From Mytilisepta virgata (Eukaryota; Mollusca; Bivalvia; Mytilida; Mytilidae): a stretch of DNA of 64,000 nt. A program made the position numbers and the translations under genes. Positions 24,101 to 33,070 of this stretch are shown piece after piece (within the stretch, counting starts at the first letter, position 1; every line of letters begins with the position of its first letter). Below the pieces are notes generated by a model, which was given only the letters and a program-made list of their open reading frames with translations, was not told where the DNA came from and did no database searches. The DNA lies in assembly GCA_028015205.1 (NCBI GenBank), contig CM051519.1:40095979-40159978 (forward strand). Reading direction: 5' to 3'.

Positions 24101-27100
24101 ATCCATCCTCCATCCTATGCTATTTTCAGTAATAAAAAGAAGGAATATGTTGGATTAGTTCCTGATACAAATCCCTACATACATGTTTACATGAAAAAAG
24201 TCCAATCAAAGGAACAAGCCTTTTGTTGCTGTTCTTCATTTTAAAAGCACAGTCACACTGAGACTATCAGTGTGGAGAAAAAACATGGAAGTAAAATATC
24301 GTTATACAACATTGGTAACTTCATGCATCAAAATATTTTAAAGAGAAATAACGTTTTTACATTACAGGAATCTCTGAACTGCAGGTGTTAGTTAAACAGG
24401 ACAATGAAACTGTGGGAAATCTTAACACCAGATTAGAAGGTAGATAAGCTTATTGTTTATACGATTTGAGGTTAATCACACGGATACATACAGATATACG
24501 TACAAAATTAAATTTAAAAAAACGTTGATACCAATTTCGATCGTTGCACATTTCTTCGATTTACGACTCATCTGAAAACCAAAACAATAATTCAAGACGT
24601 TGAATATCAATTCCAAATAATTCCTTCTGTTTTCTGTTCATTTAAATACTACTAGACATTGAACCCGCGCGAGCGCGGGAAAATAAGCATTTTTTTTTTT
24701 GTGGTGGCCATATTGACTTTAAAAAGTTTTTGCGGCCATGGCATTCGTGGAACAGGAACTCAATGTGGATGTTGTGGCAGGCTTTCCATAAACTTTCCTG
24801 TCAAGTAGGTGGTATCAACTGATAGTTTCATGTCTATATATGCTGTAGTATTCCAGAAATGGATGTTAATGCAAACTTTAACCAAAGTCAATGAAGCGTG
24901 AAATGTAGGTCAACGTGACCTAATTGTCATACGGTTGTTCGTTACTACCGAAGATGTATCCACTGATGAAGTAGACTGTATGCCACGTAGAATTACCAAA
25001 ATGGACCTTAAGGTTCCATCATAGTCAAAATCTATGACGAAAATACAACCACATAAATTGTCAATATGTTTATGTTACAATAAATTCTGAACTGGAACTT
25101 GATGAAAAGCTTTCATTAAATACACATTTCATAATGCATTACCTTTTTCATTCAGAATAAATATGAAAAAGAATATGAATAAACATTTCCTTAGTGACGG
25201 ATGAATTTTTCAAAAGATGCCGTGAGTTAAGTAGAGCATATTTTTGGGAAATAATTGTTCCAATTGTTCATTGTCATCATGGGCAGGGCAAGCGAGGCTT
25301 AATTTCACAAATAAATCCAATAGACGATAAAAGCATTTTTAGTGTGTGGCTGCGTGTGCTGTCCACGTTTATAAAGATGTCCGAGATAAATTTCGTCATT
25401 AATGATAAAGATGACCATTTGTTAAAAATATTTTTATCTAGGGCTTACAGGGAATTGTATGGTAGAGATATATTTAGACAGGTCACACGACAAATAATGT
25501 AAAAATGGATAATGGTTGGTTTTATCACTTTGTGCAAAGTAAACATCCGAGCAATCCAAAAACCAACTAAGTTAGGAATTCCTCTGAACTTTGCTTTACT
25601 TCTTCATAATCTTCAAAGTTCATAATGTTTATAGTTAGGAGAAATTGCATAATGGTAGAAAAAACAATCCTGAATACATGAAGCGGAAACATCCCACTCG
25701 AAGGAGAATGTTTTTAATTTGTTTTATTCTTCTTCCGTAATTTCAAACAAAAATACATTTAAAATATGTGCATAATTGTTTATTTAAATCAATGTGTTAA
25801 AATGGTGCATTCGAGAACCTTCTAAGGGATATGTTGGGAGAATTCATACCAGAAAAGTCCATGCAAATTCCATTTGCACATAAACAAAACTGCAGTTTAA
25901 AATTTATAAATGCAGATTGTCAAATCCGATAATAACCTTTATAATCTGAACCATACATCGTTTATTTTGAACCACGCGTTTTGCCGCCTATTCGGCTAAT
26001 TCGTAAATTTAGTATTATAGATAACACACTTATTGGAGTAGCGGATCCAGAGATCAAGGTGCTTTTGAGGAAAGAGAGAGGGGTTGTACATGTACGTACA
26101 TCAAAATTGTTTTCATTCATTACTCAGAAGCCCAAAACGTTTTTCACTGATGCAACAAATTTCTTTTTTTTTTTAAGGGGCCTTGGATTTTCCAGAGCCA
26201 AACAACCCACAATCCTTAATTCTCTATATGTACATTGTTCATGTACTAGCACATAAAATAAATGTATATTATTGTTTTTACATATTACAAATGTGCATAG
26301 GAGATATTATGTTTACCCCAATTATAAACGAAGAAATAATACTGTTGAAATCTAAAACGATATGGAGTGTCCAACATATGTGATATAATACATGTAATAA
26401 ACTTTCGTACAAAGCTCAGACATATACAGATATATAGACCTTTGAATTTTACGTTAACACACTCGGTAACTTCTGATGGCTATGGCTAAAACGTAACATA
26501 TATAGCATAACACCTTGTTTGGCATATGCTTGATCTGAGCCAGGACTGTATTACTATACGTATAACCCATATTTTATCATTTTCATTATCAGTATTTACT
26601 ATTATTTTCAGATTACAGAAGTAAGAATACGTGTTTAGAAATGCCACTTAGGAGGATGCACCGCCAATGTGAACAGATGTCATGTAGCCTTTCTAAACAG
26701 ATAAAGGATTTGGAAAAGTTTGCCTATCAGTTTCAGGGCTTCAAATGTGAATGGCAAACACAGGCAGTTCAGTTTGTAGGAATATCTGAAACCAGATTAT
26801 TGGAGAATCTTGAGAATATGAAAGTGAAAGCTGAACTTGCCATGTTGAAGAATTGTATTGGTAAGGACACATAAGATATAGTTTTGCCTTCGGAAAAACT
26901 ATACCAAAGCGACAATCAGTGGAAAAAGTCCGTTAGATCGAAATTCAAAGTCAAGACAAACTCCTGAAAATGGAAAATTTGACTAAATAACAAAACAAAA
27001 AAGTGCAAAAATGCAATCGACCATTAAATAATCAATAATAAAAACTCGTATATTATTCAAATTTACAAAACGGCTTTATTATCCTTTTCAGAAGGAAAGT

Positions 27101-27479
27101 TGCACGTTGTGAAGGCTGTGTGTAATTACAATAAGGTGCTATTAGATGAAGCAGAGGATGATGTTGACAGATTGTTGGTTTCTGAAGGTGAGAATCTTTG
27201 GCAACAATGCTGTTCTGTTTTATATTTAAATCATTTTTTGCACCTACAACTATAATGGAAAACGCTGTAGATTTTCAAATGTACCTTACAGAACCTCATG
27301 TTTAGTGATAGGCGTTTTAGGTTAGAGTAGTTTAATAACCTTTTACATTAATATGTGTAATAAAAATTATTGGATATTAGTAAAAAAAATAAATTAACGC
27401 CACCCAATAGACAGGCCATAGAAATATTCTCCAGATTAACAAATGATAAAGCTTTCTTTTTCTGTTTTTAGGTCTGTGA
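12151..27479 (+). CDS. Copy A: unknown small membrane protein with coiled-coil tail, seven exons
   Basis: I do not recognise this family. Exons are 12151-12236, 22298-22352, 23535-23634, 24368-24439, 26612-26860, 27092-27187 and 27472-27479. All have AG acceptors and GT donors, the phases fit, and TGA ends the frame after about 221 codons. AATAAA lies at 27544. Residues 1-16 (MRVLPFILLVLVQVNL) form a signal peptide. Exon 3 encodes a short hydrophobic segment, PDLLLVMVCLLLASVV (about residues 53-68), followed by basic NRRQK, as in a stop-transfer sequence. Residues from about 82 on are polar, heptad-like and cysteine-containing. The likely topology is a type I membrane protein with a very short outer part and a cytoplasmic coiled coil. 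Intron 1 holds a sense-oriented Gypsy element whose LTR contains poly(A) signals, so full-length transcripts may be reduced. Copy B supports the exon model. Confidence 0.8.
12760..12890. repeat. Interspersed bivalve repeat (copy in intron 1 of copy A)
   Basis: The block contains GGTGGCCTTGGGCTGTTTTC and GTTGTCTCTTTGACACATTC. Its counterpart lies inverted at 39725-39850 in intron 1 of copy B, so it predates the duplication of the two genes. From memory this sequence is very common in Mytilus genomic and transcript data, which supports the mussel assignment. Its element class is unclear. Confidence 0.55.
13096..14619 (+). CDS. gag: Gag of the Gypsy element
   Basis: This 507-codon frame encodes the structural capsid/nucleocapsid protein that would assemble particles around element RNA. 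Residues about 235-400 have the character of a retrotransposon capsid region (RPPPYDGTTSWQDFLTQFEM and following). Residues about 450-463 form a zinc knuckle, CYYCGIKGHFKKEC, of CX2CX4HX4C type, which would bind RNA. The first 200 residues are polar and rich in Arg, Glu and Asn. ATG 13096 is the first in-frame start after the insertion boundary, and no 5' leader remains. The frame ends at TAG 14617. The protease frame, one base back, is open across this stop, so protease was probably made by -1 frameshifting, although no canonical slippery heptamer is evident. Confidence 0.9.
   Translation: MTSQRSRQPTFLAFNEAHSETEEEPNTTGNKYSNLIKLTPSGEVQMRVIRDRNAENDTRENRRNRETEACSSRQEITNRDTDIETLRKELAEHQETGKRLQSLLEDSLGDSSRQRVSYGGGDGFVDKVFPGLSSRERRQQADLRGPHVDQCFGPSTNPPWQAPTGMSVEGCGSIRVNRNRCVDTNLPDNQYADPANSIVRQTYNSSAGTHDNEVNYRPILNRTDDTNKPKPKRPPPYDGTTSWQDFLTQFEMISAINKWDGPMKAYDLATSLRGMAQGIVTDIEPAKRLDYNHLVAQHTDRFEPENQANMYKSQLNSISRKSGQTLPELGQEIRRMTRLAYPLAPIDIRDQLAKDCFVRAVNDPKLQLFIFQRDPKTINDCIRHGLDYEAFSLEQKRFQPKHGLRMQYETEQFESDEKDPNIKSHLAQMSQEIKHLAVSQNKNRKSVMECYYCGIKGHFKKECNKLSRDIKNNCVRGNRLQKSYQSTKSTQGTQTDFKFRGTSQGNF
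14613..15074 (+). CDS. pro: Retropepsin-like aspartic protease of the Gypsy element
   Basis: The frame contains the active-site signature CLIDTGSTTCVLHP and later AVIGYDFLSGHECTID, which matches the conserved second half of retropepsins (I-G-x-D-F-L). One catalytic Asp per chain implies a homodimer that cleaves the polyprotein. The frame is open from before the gag stop, so it has no need of its own start. The first ATG in it is at 14688. It ends in TGA at 15072, and the pol frame, which is open before its ATG at 15112, overlaps this point. The step from pro to pol is therefore another frame change, either programmed or a mutation. Confidence 0.85.
   Translation, partial: LLDAGEKDRSPAQGFKGSRSTNLLNNMQDSLFLKCFIANVQVNCLIDTGSTTCVLHPRKFNSRPGAKKHKIQKNNRQLCLANGNVVNTFGCVTLPIAIGTFQFLQKFILAEIDVPAVIGYDFLSGHECTIDTGEGRLMIDSMKINCMKQNKSL
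15112..18378 (+). CDS. pol: Pol of the Gypsy element: reverse transcriptase, RNase H and integrase
   Basis: This 1088-codon frame is uninterrupted. The reverse transcriptase shows LCIDYRALN (about residue 200), LDLSSGYFQV and the catalytic YIDDIIIF (about 301). RNase H follows, with LDTDASGFGIGAVL (about 448), RRELLAV, RTDHGALTWL and GNADGLSRR. The integrase has an HHCC finger (GHLGIHRT through CSICCSRK, about 710-750), catalytic Asp in ALDILGPLP (about 773), Asp in HTDQGRQF (about 833) and Glu in GLVERLNRTL (about 870). A GPY/F-like C-terminal module contains WDGPHFIIEA (about 1016). No chromodomain is evident. The catalytic residues are all present, so the copy is young. The first 100 residues continue from the protease frame without a natural break, so the ATG at 15112 may not be the true junction. 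Confidence 0.95.
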   Translation: MGKIEGDSSSVMNALIEPVQTRHSENIFVAKVLVDPSNGRVPLWIANPTDNNQVLLQFMKVAVCEKFAIDSLEQETEALMKMSETGNCVDTPGHLNDLKMKSSEHLHENQMEQLDTLLKRHSNTFSRTKDDLGRTSTIRHGIDTGNARPIKQQPRRLPFTKREDVEKEIQRLLDSGIIEESKSPWASPIVPVTKKDGSTRLCIDYRALNSVTIKDSYPLPRIDDSLDALRGSKWFSVLDLSSGYFQVQMENCDKEKTAFTSTMGLFQFNVMAMGLCNGVATFQRLMEYILAGLNWKTCLIYIDDIIIFADSFESHLERLNDVLNRIAEHGLKVSPKKCSLFQKRVPFLGYIVSNEGIAADPNKIESVKTWPRPKSLTDVRSFLGTCSYYRRFIRDFAAIARPMHKLTEKNCPFNWTQECETGFQRLRTALISAPILGFPDMTRPFILDTDASGFGIGAVLSQRTDSREVVIAYFSKALSKAQRQYCVTRRELLAVILGIKHFDHYLYGTRFVVRTDHGALTWLLRFKNPEGQMARWLETLNTYNLEVQHRLGRQHGNADGLSRRCFPCSHCSRQDQKEENRKTEDDEVECLSKTKLKDTLESESNLQDTSAIWYNRKSDQEKHEAQLNDGILSKLYEMKSKEEHRPEWCKIAIQSVSFKKYWSQWDRIIIRNRVLYRKWINVDTQESTDQFIVPEIWREEIIKMLHDDVQAGHLGIHRTVARAQNRFYWVGYKQDISRWIQSCSICCSRKQPPRKAKSRMKQYNVGDPLERVALDILGPLPISSKNNKYVLVVTDYFTRWAEAYPMPDSETTTIVENFVHNFICRFGVPLQIHTDQGRQFESGFFKELCARFMIDKTRTTAFHPQSGGLVERLNRTLEDILSKYISKNQHDWDEQLPWALMAYRSSEHETTKFSPCMLMLGREITLPVDLVYGPHPQTEDYMDEVEAVYQHVANLQKRMWKVQESARKNIVRASDKQKRAYDVRSNQNTYNVGDVVWLYTFTKVKNKSPKLQRNWDGPHFIIEAISDVIYQIKKTQNAKAKIVHHDRLKPFYGKVENWVKEDLVITKTQKMSRQSSPISDDTLIDPEK
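18615..19792 (+). pseudogene. Extra gene in the env position: two C2H2 zinc fingers, frameshifted
   Basis: The frame starting ATGGAGTTTGAATG at 18615 is preceded by TATATTACAG, a good splice acceptor, so it was probably expressed from a spliced mRNA. It encodes two fingers: CKVCGRKYDNRKALMRHIRVRH-like (CX2CX12HX4H) and CHYCSYVV..HMKSRH. A highly charged Lys/Arg/Ser-rich stretch follows, and the frame stops at 19121. The second frame continues through 19792 and is open from before that stop (it reads SPLQSSPKRLRMDE across 19136). One small indel near 19090-19110 therefore explains the break. The C-terminal part has IFPDGTVYYLSAFWMANP and then Thr/Gln/Glu-rich repeats. No signal peptide, membrane segment or fusion motif is visible, so it is not an envelope. 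A nuclear or nucleic-acid-binding role is an inference. Confidence 0.8.
20017..20023 (+). other. Polypurine tract of the Gypsy element
   Basis: AGAGGGG immediately precedes the TGTAATG start of the 3' LTR. This is the expected position of the primer for plus-strand DNA synthesis. Confidence 0.65.
20024..21554 (+). repeat. 3' LTR of the Gypsy element (about 1.53 kb)
   Basis: The LTR starts TGTAATGTAACGG after a polypurine tract and ends CGCTACA just before the ATAT target repeat, so it has short TG..CA ends. U3 contains a TATA box and an initiator, AATAAA follows at 20628, and about 900 bases remain after that as U5, which is unusually long. A 23 base word (ATCTATACATCAAGTAATTC) is tandemly duplicated at 21378-21424. 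GAGTC/GACTC words recur throughout. No matching 5' LTR exists in the window, so age cannot be read from LTR divergence. Confidence 0.8.
20424..20523 (+). promoter_or_regulatory. LTR promoter: two CRE-like sites, TATA box, initiator
   Basis: TTACGTCA occurs at 20424-20431 and 20453-20460, the consensus of ATF/CREB-type bZIP sites. TATAAATA is at 20489-20496, and TCAGTC, matching the initiator consensus, is at 20518-20523, about 29 bases downstream. This spacing is right for a TATA-Inr core promoter with a start near 20520. In its present place it could also drive sense transcription into exons 2-7 of copy A. Confidence 0.65.
21921..22046. mobile_element. Hairpin MITE in intron 1 of copy A
   Basis: The ends ATTACATGACATTTTCCATA and TATGGAAAATGTCATTTAAT are inverted, with GGCCGATATGG-type sequence and a GC-richer centre (CCCACATCGGACTGAGGGC). 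The same element sits at 39024-39157 in intron 1 of copy B, so it predates the duplication. From memory it resembles a hairpin element widespread in bivalves. Confidence 0.65.
23766..24105 (+). mobile_element. tRNA-derived SINE in intron 3 of copy A
   Basis: The tRNA-like head reads CTCGTGGTAGCGTGCTCGCC with a perfect B box GGTTCGATCC at 23816-23825. A body with CTGGTCGGCTCGGAGTCAG and GATATGTCTTCCT follows, and a TTAAACAATAATTCATCC tail ends it. Inverted relatives lie at 34300-34648 and 36905-37232. The copy at 36905 is in the same intron of gene B, so this insertion predates the gene duplication. Confidence 0.8.
24652..26021 (-). mobile_element. Non-autonomous Helitron, copy 1 (intron 4 of copy A)
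   Basis: On the minus strand the element starts A|TCTATAATACTAAAT at 26021 and ends CTAG|T at 24652. The hairpin CCCGCGCTCGCGCGGG (7 base stem) lies 12 bases before CTAG. A 5' TC, a 3' hairpin, CTRR and insertion between A and T are the Helitron hallmarks. The same intron of copy B is empty (around 36372), which confirms insertion after the duplication. A second copy lies at 53248-54575. No Rep/helicase is encoded. The 102-codon frame at 25194 starts with GTG and has no recognisable domain. Confidence 0.8.
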
Positions 27480-28098
27480 AGAGGTATACTTGTCGTGGCA
27501 TATATTTCGTTTTCCGGTTTTCTACATTTTAAATTTTTTATGGAATAAAGTTTGTTTCTTTTTATTTTGATATATCTTGTTGTTAGTTGTATTAAGTTTT
27601 ATCACATTGTACAACAAGGCCAACGACGTCATACCGTCTGTTTAGTCCAACGAAATTATCTTCATTGCCTTCTCTCTTTTGTGAAGATTTTCAATTTCTT
27701 CACATTTGAACAAGAATAAATACCTATTTCTTCTGTAAGCACAGTCGACGAAGTTAAATAACGTTACGCCTGATTGGTCAAAAGGTATGACAAAAAAAAT
27801 ATGATTGGACGTCACAACAGTGGAAGCGATCTTCCATGGGTCGTCTCCAACTGAAAACAGCTATTTACGGAATAAACTAAATTCCTTGTGTATAGTGTGC
27901 ATTTCTGGAATACTTTTTAGCAGGAAGGGTCATGACGAAGCTTTAGCAAGTCTAACATAATCACCAAACCATTGTGAGCTACAGTCAGACGTACCTAACC
28001 AGAGTTACCAAACTGCAGGTGAGGTCAACTTTGACTGACGTAGTTGAATCCCAACTTTTCACATAATTTTAAAATATATCACATGCATCTCAAAATTC

Positions 28099-28374
28099 GT
28101 GACATTGACACTCTCGGCACGTGTAGTCTACACGGAGATCTATCCACTGAACCTTTTTGGCACATTTACCGGAAACAATTTAAATGATTTCTGTTATGCT
28201 TTAGAAGATGAAATCATTGAAGTCCAAGACTTTACGGAAAGAACGGAAATTTTGTACATATTAGAGAAATTTTTGACATTTAAATTCTTGGTCCAAATAA
28301 GGCATATACATGTCATAAGATGCTTGAAGTTTTCCCTGATAAAAAAAAGCTCTTCTCCTGCAGATAAATGTTAA
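28099..28374 (+). other. Thrice-repeated short frame of unknown nature
   Basis: An open frame reading VVYTEIYPLNLFGTFTGNN and onward for about 90 codons is present here, at 31622-31870 (plus) and at 33640-33915 (minus). The first 55 residues are nearly identical in all three. Each begins with GTG, not ATG, so it is more likely part of a duplicated repeat than a complete gene. The same frame staying open in three copies is its only support. Confidence 0.3.
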
Positions 28375-29289
28375 CAAATACCTGAAACAATGTAAATGGA
28401 AAATCGCTAATGTGATACATATTTTAAAAAATATGATCCTTCTTTACCTTCTCAAATTATAAACCAAAATCTCTTAGTTGGAAAGAGTAATTCATAAACA
28501 TAATATATGATTAATGATGTTTTTGTGATTTTTCTCAAAAGTATTCCACAAAGTTTTTAATAAACAGATCTGTTTACCCTGAATGATGCCTGTCAGTAGA
28601 ATTGTCAGTATTCGGTTTTAATGCTGCTGATGAGAGGTAACTCCTTGAAATGCGTCGTATACAGCAATATTTACTATATCTAATATTTAGTATCTTTGGA
28701 TTGTTATTTTGCCCTGTTGTCAGTAGTACTGTCCAATGAGTGCAGCGAAGCGGCACGAACCTGCTATGTGCGCAAGAAAAATCATGTTCACATGTAGAGC
28801 AATACACAAATGTAGGACACTCCTTTGAAGGCCCCAAAGAAGGAAGGTTTCCTTGTAACATTCTTTAAACCTTTGGCAAGATTTCTTTGCTGCTGTTGGT
28901 CCCGAAACATTATTATTGTCTGGTCCGATCTGTCTTCTTGGACATGCTTGTCGCCATATTGATTTATTTTACCTTGTCTCGAAGGCGCTTTAAAGCATAG
29001 ATATTCTGCTGTTTTCAAGCATTTAAGTGATCCTGAGGGAATTTTACACTTTGTGTAACAAAAAGAAAATTTTCCGAACCAGCGAATTGACAACCGTAGA
29101 TTTTGAAAGGAAAATCGTAGTCCGTATTTTTTCACTAAAATCCTTAGAAACTACGGCAAAATCGTAGATGTAAACACATCTGAATAAAGTTTTATTACAC
29201 AAATCAAACCATATGGGGTAAAGGAAAATCTATACAATTGGTTTTATAGTTATTTGTATTGAGTGTAATGAAAGATGCATTGTCTCCAC

Positions 29290-29595
29290 ATTGCTCGACT
29301 TACTATTGTTTAAGCTGGGGTACCACATGGATTAGTTCTTTGGATGTTTACCTTTTGTAATTTATATCAATGATAACAAAACAATTTTATCATTATGCAG
29401 ACTTTTTGCTGATGATCATAATGATATTCTTACAGATATTCGGTTCAGGGTGGAATGTAACTGATTATGACTTAAAAGAGTTGGACGTATGGTCAAAGAA
29501 ATGTGGGTTCATGTCATTTAATCTATAAAAAACTGATATAGCGATGTTTTCAAATGTTGAAATTCCAGAATTATCTTTTTCTTTAAATTATAAAA
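29290..29595 (+). pseudogene. Relic of a LINE reverse transcriptase
   Basis: Broken reading frames give FVIYINDNK, YADFLLMI, DLKELDVWSKKCGFMSF and IPELSF. These correspond in order to the palm region of non-LTR reverse transcriptases (GPLLFVIYIND, LFADD, the WSKKW-x-MSFN block). Stops and indels are frequent. An inverted counterpart lies at 32780-33070. Confidence 0.6.
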
Positions 29596-29894
29596 AAAAA
29601 TCCTATTACTAATTTGCATGGGCATACATGTGTTATACTATGTGTATATGCTAAATCGTACAAACATGAAGATAATATTACTTTATCCGTTGAGAAATGG
29701 CCAAGATATCCATGAGATCTGTGTCCACTTTCTGTAATAAATATTTTATTTCTTCTACCATCTGACATGGAATCAAAATTTAAGAAAGAACTCTTCGGAA
29801 ACGGTCTTCCGGTAACATACATGTTCCTATACACTTTTCGTTCTGGCAGAAAGAAACTTAAATATTCTTCTTCCCGAAAATAGATGTTTGAGCA

Positions 29895-31547
29895 TAAAAA
29901 ACACGACTTTACTAAAATCTATAAAAGATCAAAGAGCGTAATTCAAGTGTCTGGTCAATACAGTCAATAGTGTCATTTCAGAGTGCGACCAAATTGTGTA
30001 TCTTTCGTAGCCAACTCTGGTCAAGATGAAACCTGCAACACTCATTGTTTGTTCCTGAAAAGACAGGTCTGGAAGCTTTGTGCTAATTGTGCACAAATGT
30101 TTCAAAATCAATATGATCGACGCTTGGGTTAAAAGTGAAGCACTTCTCTGTACATAATGTTGAGATCGTTAACAATAAAGCCATCACAAATATCAATTAA
30201 CTACTTTGCAAGAAGACATGAAATATCGCAATTTGCTCAACCTTATAGCCCGTGGTGATGTGCATGTAACCTTGGATGCACATTAAAATTGATACTTTTT
30301 GTATTTTTTTTACTAGAATCTATATTATTTTATTCATGTCATAAGTACAGCTACAGGGAACACCTAAGGGAATTAACTCTTTAAAAATCAGCTGAACGTT
30401 TTAATCACATACTATTAGTAAATAGAAATCAAGCTCCTCAATTATCAAAATTAGTTTTTGTCAACAGGTCAAAGTAAATATTTTGTCAAAATTTTATGAA
30501 AATTAAACGAGCCAAATATATTTTATACAAAGTGCTGGGTACCCCCTTACTCATCTTATTTACCTGTGTTTACCCGTAAAATTCATGCGCGCAATCGAAA
30601 AAAATTTAATCTCTTTGTGCGCGCAAACGTAATGCGCCCGTTCACTTTACTGTTACCGTAAAATACTGTTCACTCAATAATACCAAAATTAATTGATTCA
30701 CGGCAATTATAACAGTTAATTCTAAGTTTGAGAAAAAGTTAGTGCACTTAATTTATACCTTTACTGATTAATGCTACAGATTTAATTTAGGGGACAGATT
30801 TTAGAAAGTGAGACAAAACAGTACATTTTCAGTGGTTGTGTTGAATGATCACAATGCGTCATGAATTCATATTTCAATTTTTCATGTGTCAATTATTTTC
30901 TACGTTTAGTGTGTCAGAATAATTAATGGAATCACGAATTCCAGCCCCGTTTAATATTTTTATAAAACGTGGTGCTTGTTTTTATTCAGAGTATTGGTTT
31001 TTCTTTTCCCTTTTTCTTGAATTGTCAGAAAATAGATTTGTTGTTTTAAGTTACGTTGACCATTTTGTACTAATGTTGCCCCTTCCTGAAGACTACACGG
31101 CGGAAGCCAGATAAACGGCTAGGGCCTCTTTCCCTGTATTTATTTAACTCATAACGATTGATTTTTTAATCCTAAATATTTACCTACTTTTTATCGTAAA
31201 CGATTGTATGCAATTTAAATCTTATGCTTAATCATTAACAAGTTCAAATTTTCTACCCGCAAAAGTCTTGTATAAACGAGATTTGTGTCAATTTGTACCA
31301 CTTATTGGAATATCGCCAAGAATTAAGGAAATTCAGAACCAAAACCATTCTACTGTCATATGCAATGAGATACATTAACTGACTTACAGCAAAAAAAATG
31401 CGTTTTGTTTCTGAGTGACCTTCACGTTGAAAAACTGTCGTGAAGATGTTAATTCGGCAAATTTGTGTTAAAACTGTCCCCAAAAGCGATATGCAGGCAT
31501 GTTGAAAAAATTTTGGTAACTTATTTGTTAATAGTTATTATTAGCAA
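29895..31547. repeat. Direct repeat R, copy R2, in the spacer of the inverted duplication
   Basis: This is a direct-orientation copy of 9668-11636. It starts within a few bases of the inner end of the left arm, at GAGCATAAAAAACACGAC, and ends at TATTATTAGCAAATC. The 62-codon MESRI frame is kept at 30926-31114. It lacks the internal duplication seen in R1, so R1 expanded or R2 contracted. Confidence 0.7.
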
Positions 31548-32430
31548 ATCTTAAGAGACCACTTACCCAAATTTTTAAAGGCTTTTGGCGACTTTTTGAT
31601 ATCACATGCATCTCAAAATTCGTGACATTGACACTCTCGGCACGTGTAGTCTACACGGAGATCTATCCACTGACCCTTTTTGACACATTTACCGGAAACA
31701 ATTTAAAGGATTTCTGTTATGCTTTAGAAGATGAAATCATTCAAGTCCAAGACTTTACGGAAAGAACGGAAATTTTGTACATATTAGAGAATTCATTTAA
31801 ATTCTTGGTCCAAATAAGGCATATACGTCATAAGATGCATAAGTTTTCCCTAAAACCTAAAATTCGATGAATTATTGTTTAACTACTAGTGGCCACCAGG
31901 TGCATATCAGGACGAGAACATGTTGATATGATAATGAATATGATCATTATATCAATGATAACAAACACATTTTATCATTATGGAGACTGTTTGCTGATGA
32001 TCACGGAGGCCAGGTGAGGTATTAATAAAGTTCTTATGTTCAATGCGCATATATCTCAATTTAACATTCATCAAATAATGGTTATTTATTAAGACAAAGG
32101 AAAGACAATACCAAGACATAACGGAAAACACAATAATTGACAAATGCAGTATCAAAGAAAAACAACACTTGAATCTACACAGACTCGACTAAAATCTACA
32201 CTTACTCTACTAAAATCCGGGAGTTAATTTTGCTGCTACAGAATGATAAGTTGTCCCTGTACATGCCTCTTATAAGCCACATGTTGCTCATGTCAAGTCC
32301 AGTAAAATGTCAAATTTTGTGATAGAGAAAAAGCTTTGTTTTACAAAATAACAAAAAGTAGCCATATTGTAAACCATTTCTCTATACGTGAAGAGTTGGA
32401 TTTAATATTTAATATTAGGGTATGAGGCCT
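31548..32430. repeat. Mosaic remainder of the spacer
   Basis: This stretch joins pieces found elsewhere: a direct copy of 28070-28330 (31590-31850), the tail of the tRNA-derived SINE (31870-31935), and a reverse transcriptase fragment with ATCAATGATAACAAACAC (31945-32000). No intact gene is seen. The patchwork suggests repeated break-and-join events at the centre of the palindrome. Confidence 0.6.
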
Positions 32431-32779
32431 AACATCTATTTTGGGGAAGATTCTTTCTGTCACAACGAAAAGTGTATAGGAACGTGTGTGTTACCGGAAG
32501 ACCGTTTCCGAAGTTCCTTCTTAAATTTTGATATAGAATCTGTGTTTTTTGTAATGCTAAATCAAGCCGATTCCATGTCAGATGGTAGAAGAAATAAAAT
32601 ATTTATTACAGAATTTTTACAAAAGTGGACATAGATCTCATGGATATCTTCGCCATTTCTCAACGGATAAAGTAATGTTATCTTCATGTTTATACGATTT
32701 CGCATATACACATAGTGTAACACATGTATGCTCATGCAAATTAGTAATAGGATTTTTTTTTTATTATCTAAAGAAAAAG

Positions 32780-33070
32780 ATAATTCTGGAATTTCAACAT
32801 TTGAAAACATCGCTTTGTCAGTTTTTTATAGATTAAATGACATGAGCCCGCATTTCTTTGACCATACGTCCAACTCTTAAGTTACATTTTTCAAACGTAA
32901 TTCATCCTGAACCGAATAGCTGTAAGAATTTTCATCATGATCATCAGCAAACAGACTCCATAATGATAAAATGTATTTGTTATCATTGATATAAATTACA
33001 AAAAGTAAACATCCAAAGAACCAATCCATGTGGTACCCCAGCTTTAACAATAGTAAGTGGAGCAATGTGG
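32780..33070 (-). pseudogene. Relic of a LINE reverse transcriptase (inverted counterpart)
   Basis: The minus strand reads LLFVIYINDNKYILSLWSLF followed by ADDH, matching reverse transcriptase palm motifs. Further down it reads SNVEIPELSFSLDNKK in another frame. It is the mirror copy of 29290-29595 and is equally degraded. Confidence 0.6.

Larger units (their letters stand above)
11910..29890 (+). repeat. Left arm of a large inverted duplication (carries gene copy A)
   Basis: From about 11910 (CTGACCAATGTT) to about 29890 (AAAATAGATGTT) this segment reappears as reverse complement at 32430-40418, in the same order: 5' flank, seven exons, introns, 3' flank, a short repeated frame and a relic reverse transcriptase. 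The left arm is longer because it gained the Gypsy element at 13082-21554 and a Helitron at 24652-26021. Dense mismatches and indels between the arms argue against an assembly artefact. Confidence 0.85.

Noticed and set aside
25194..25502. 102-codon protein inside Helitron copy 1
   Set aside because: It starts with GTG, has no recognisable domain, and the frame is broken in Helitron copy 2.
26641..26874. Stand-alone 77-codon gene (also 35536-35766 and 52255-52563)
   Set aside because: These are exon 5 of copies A, B and C; the frame continues into flanking exons through AG/GT junctions.
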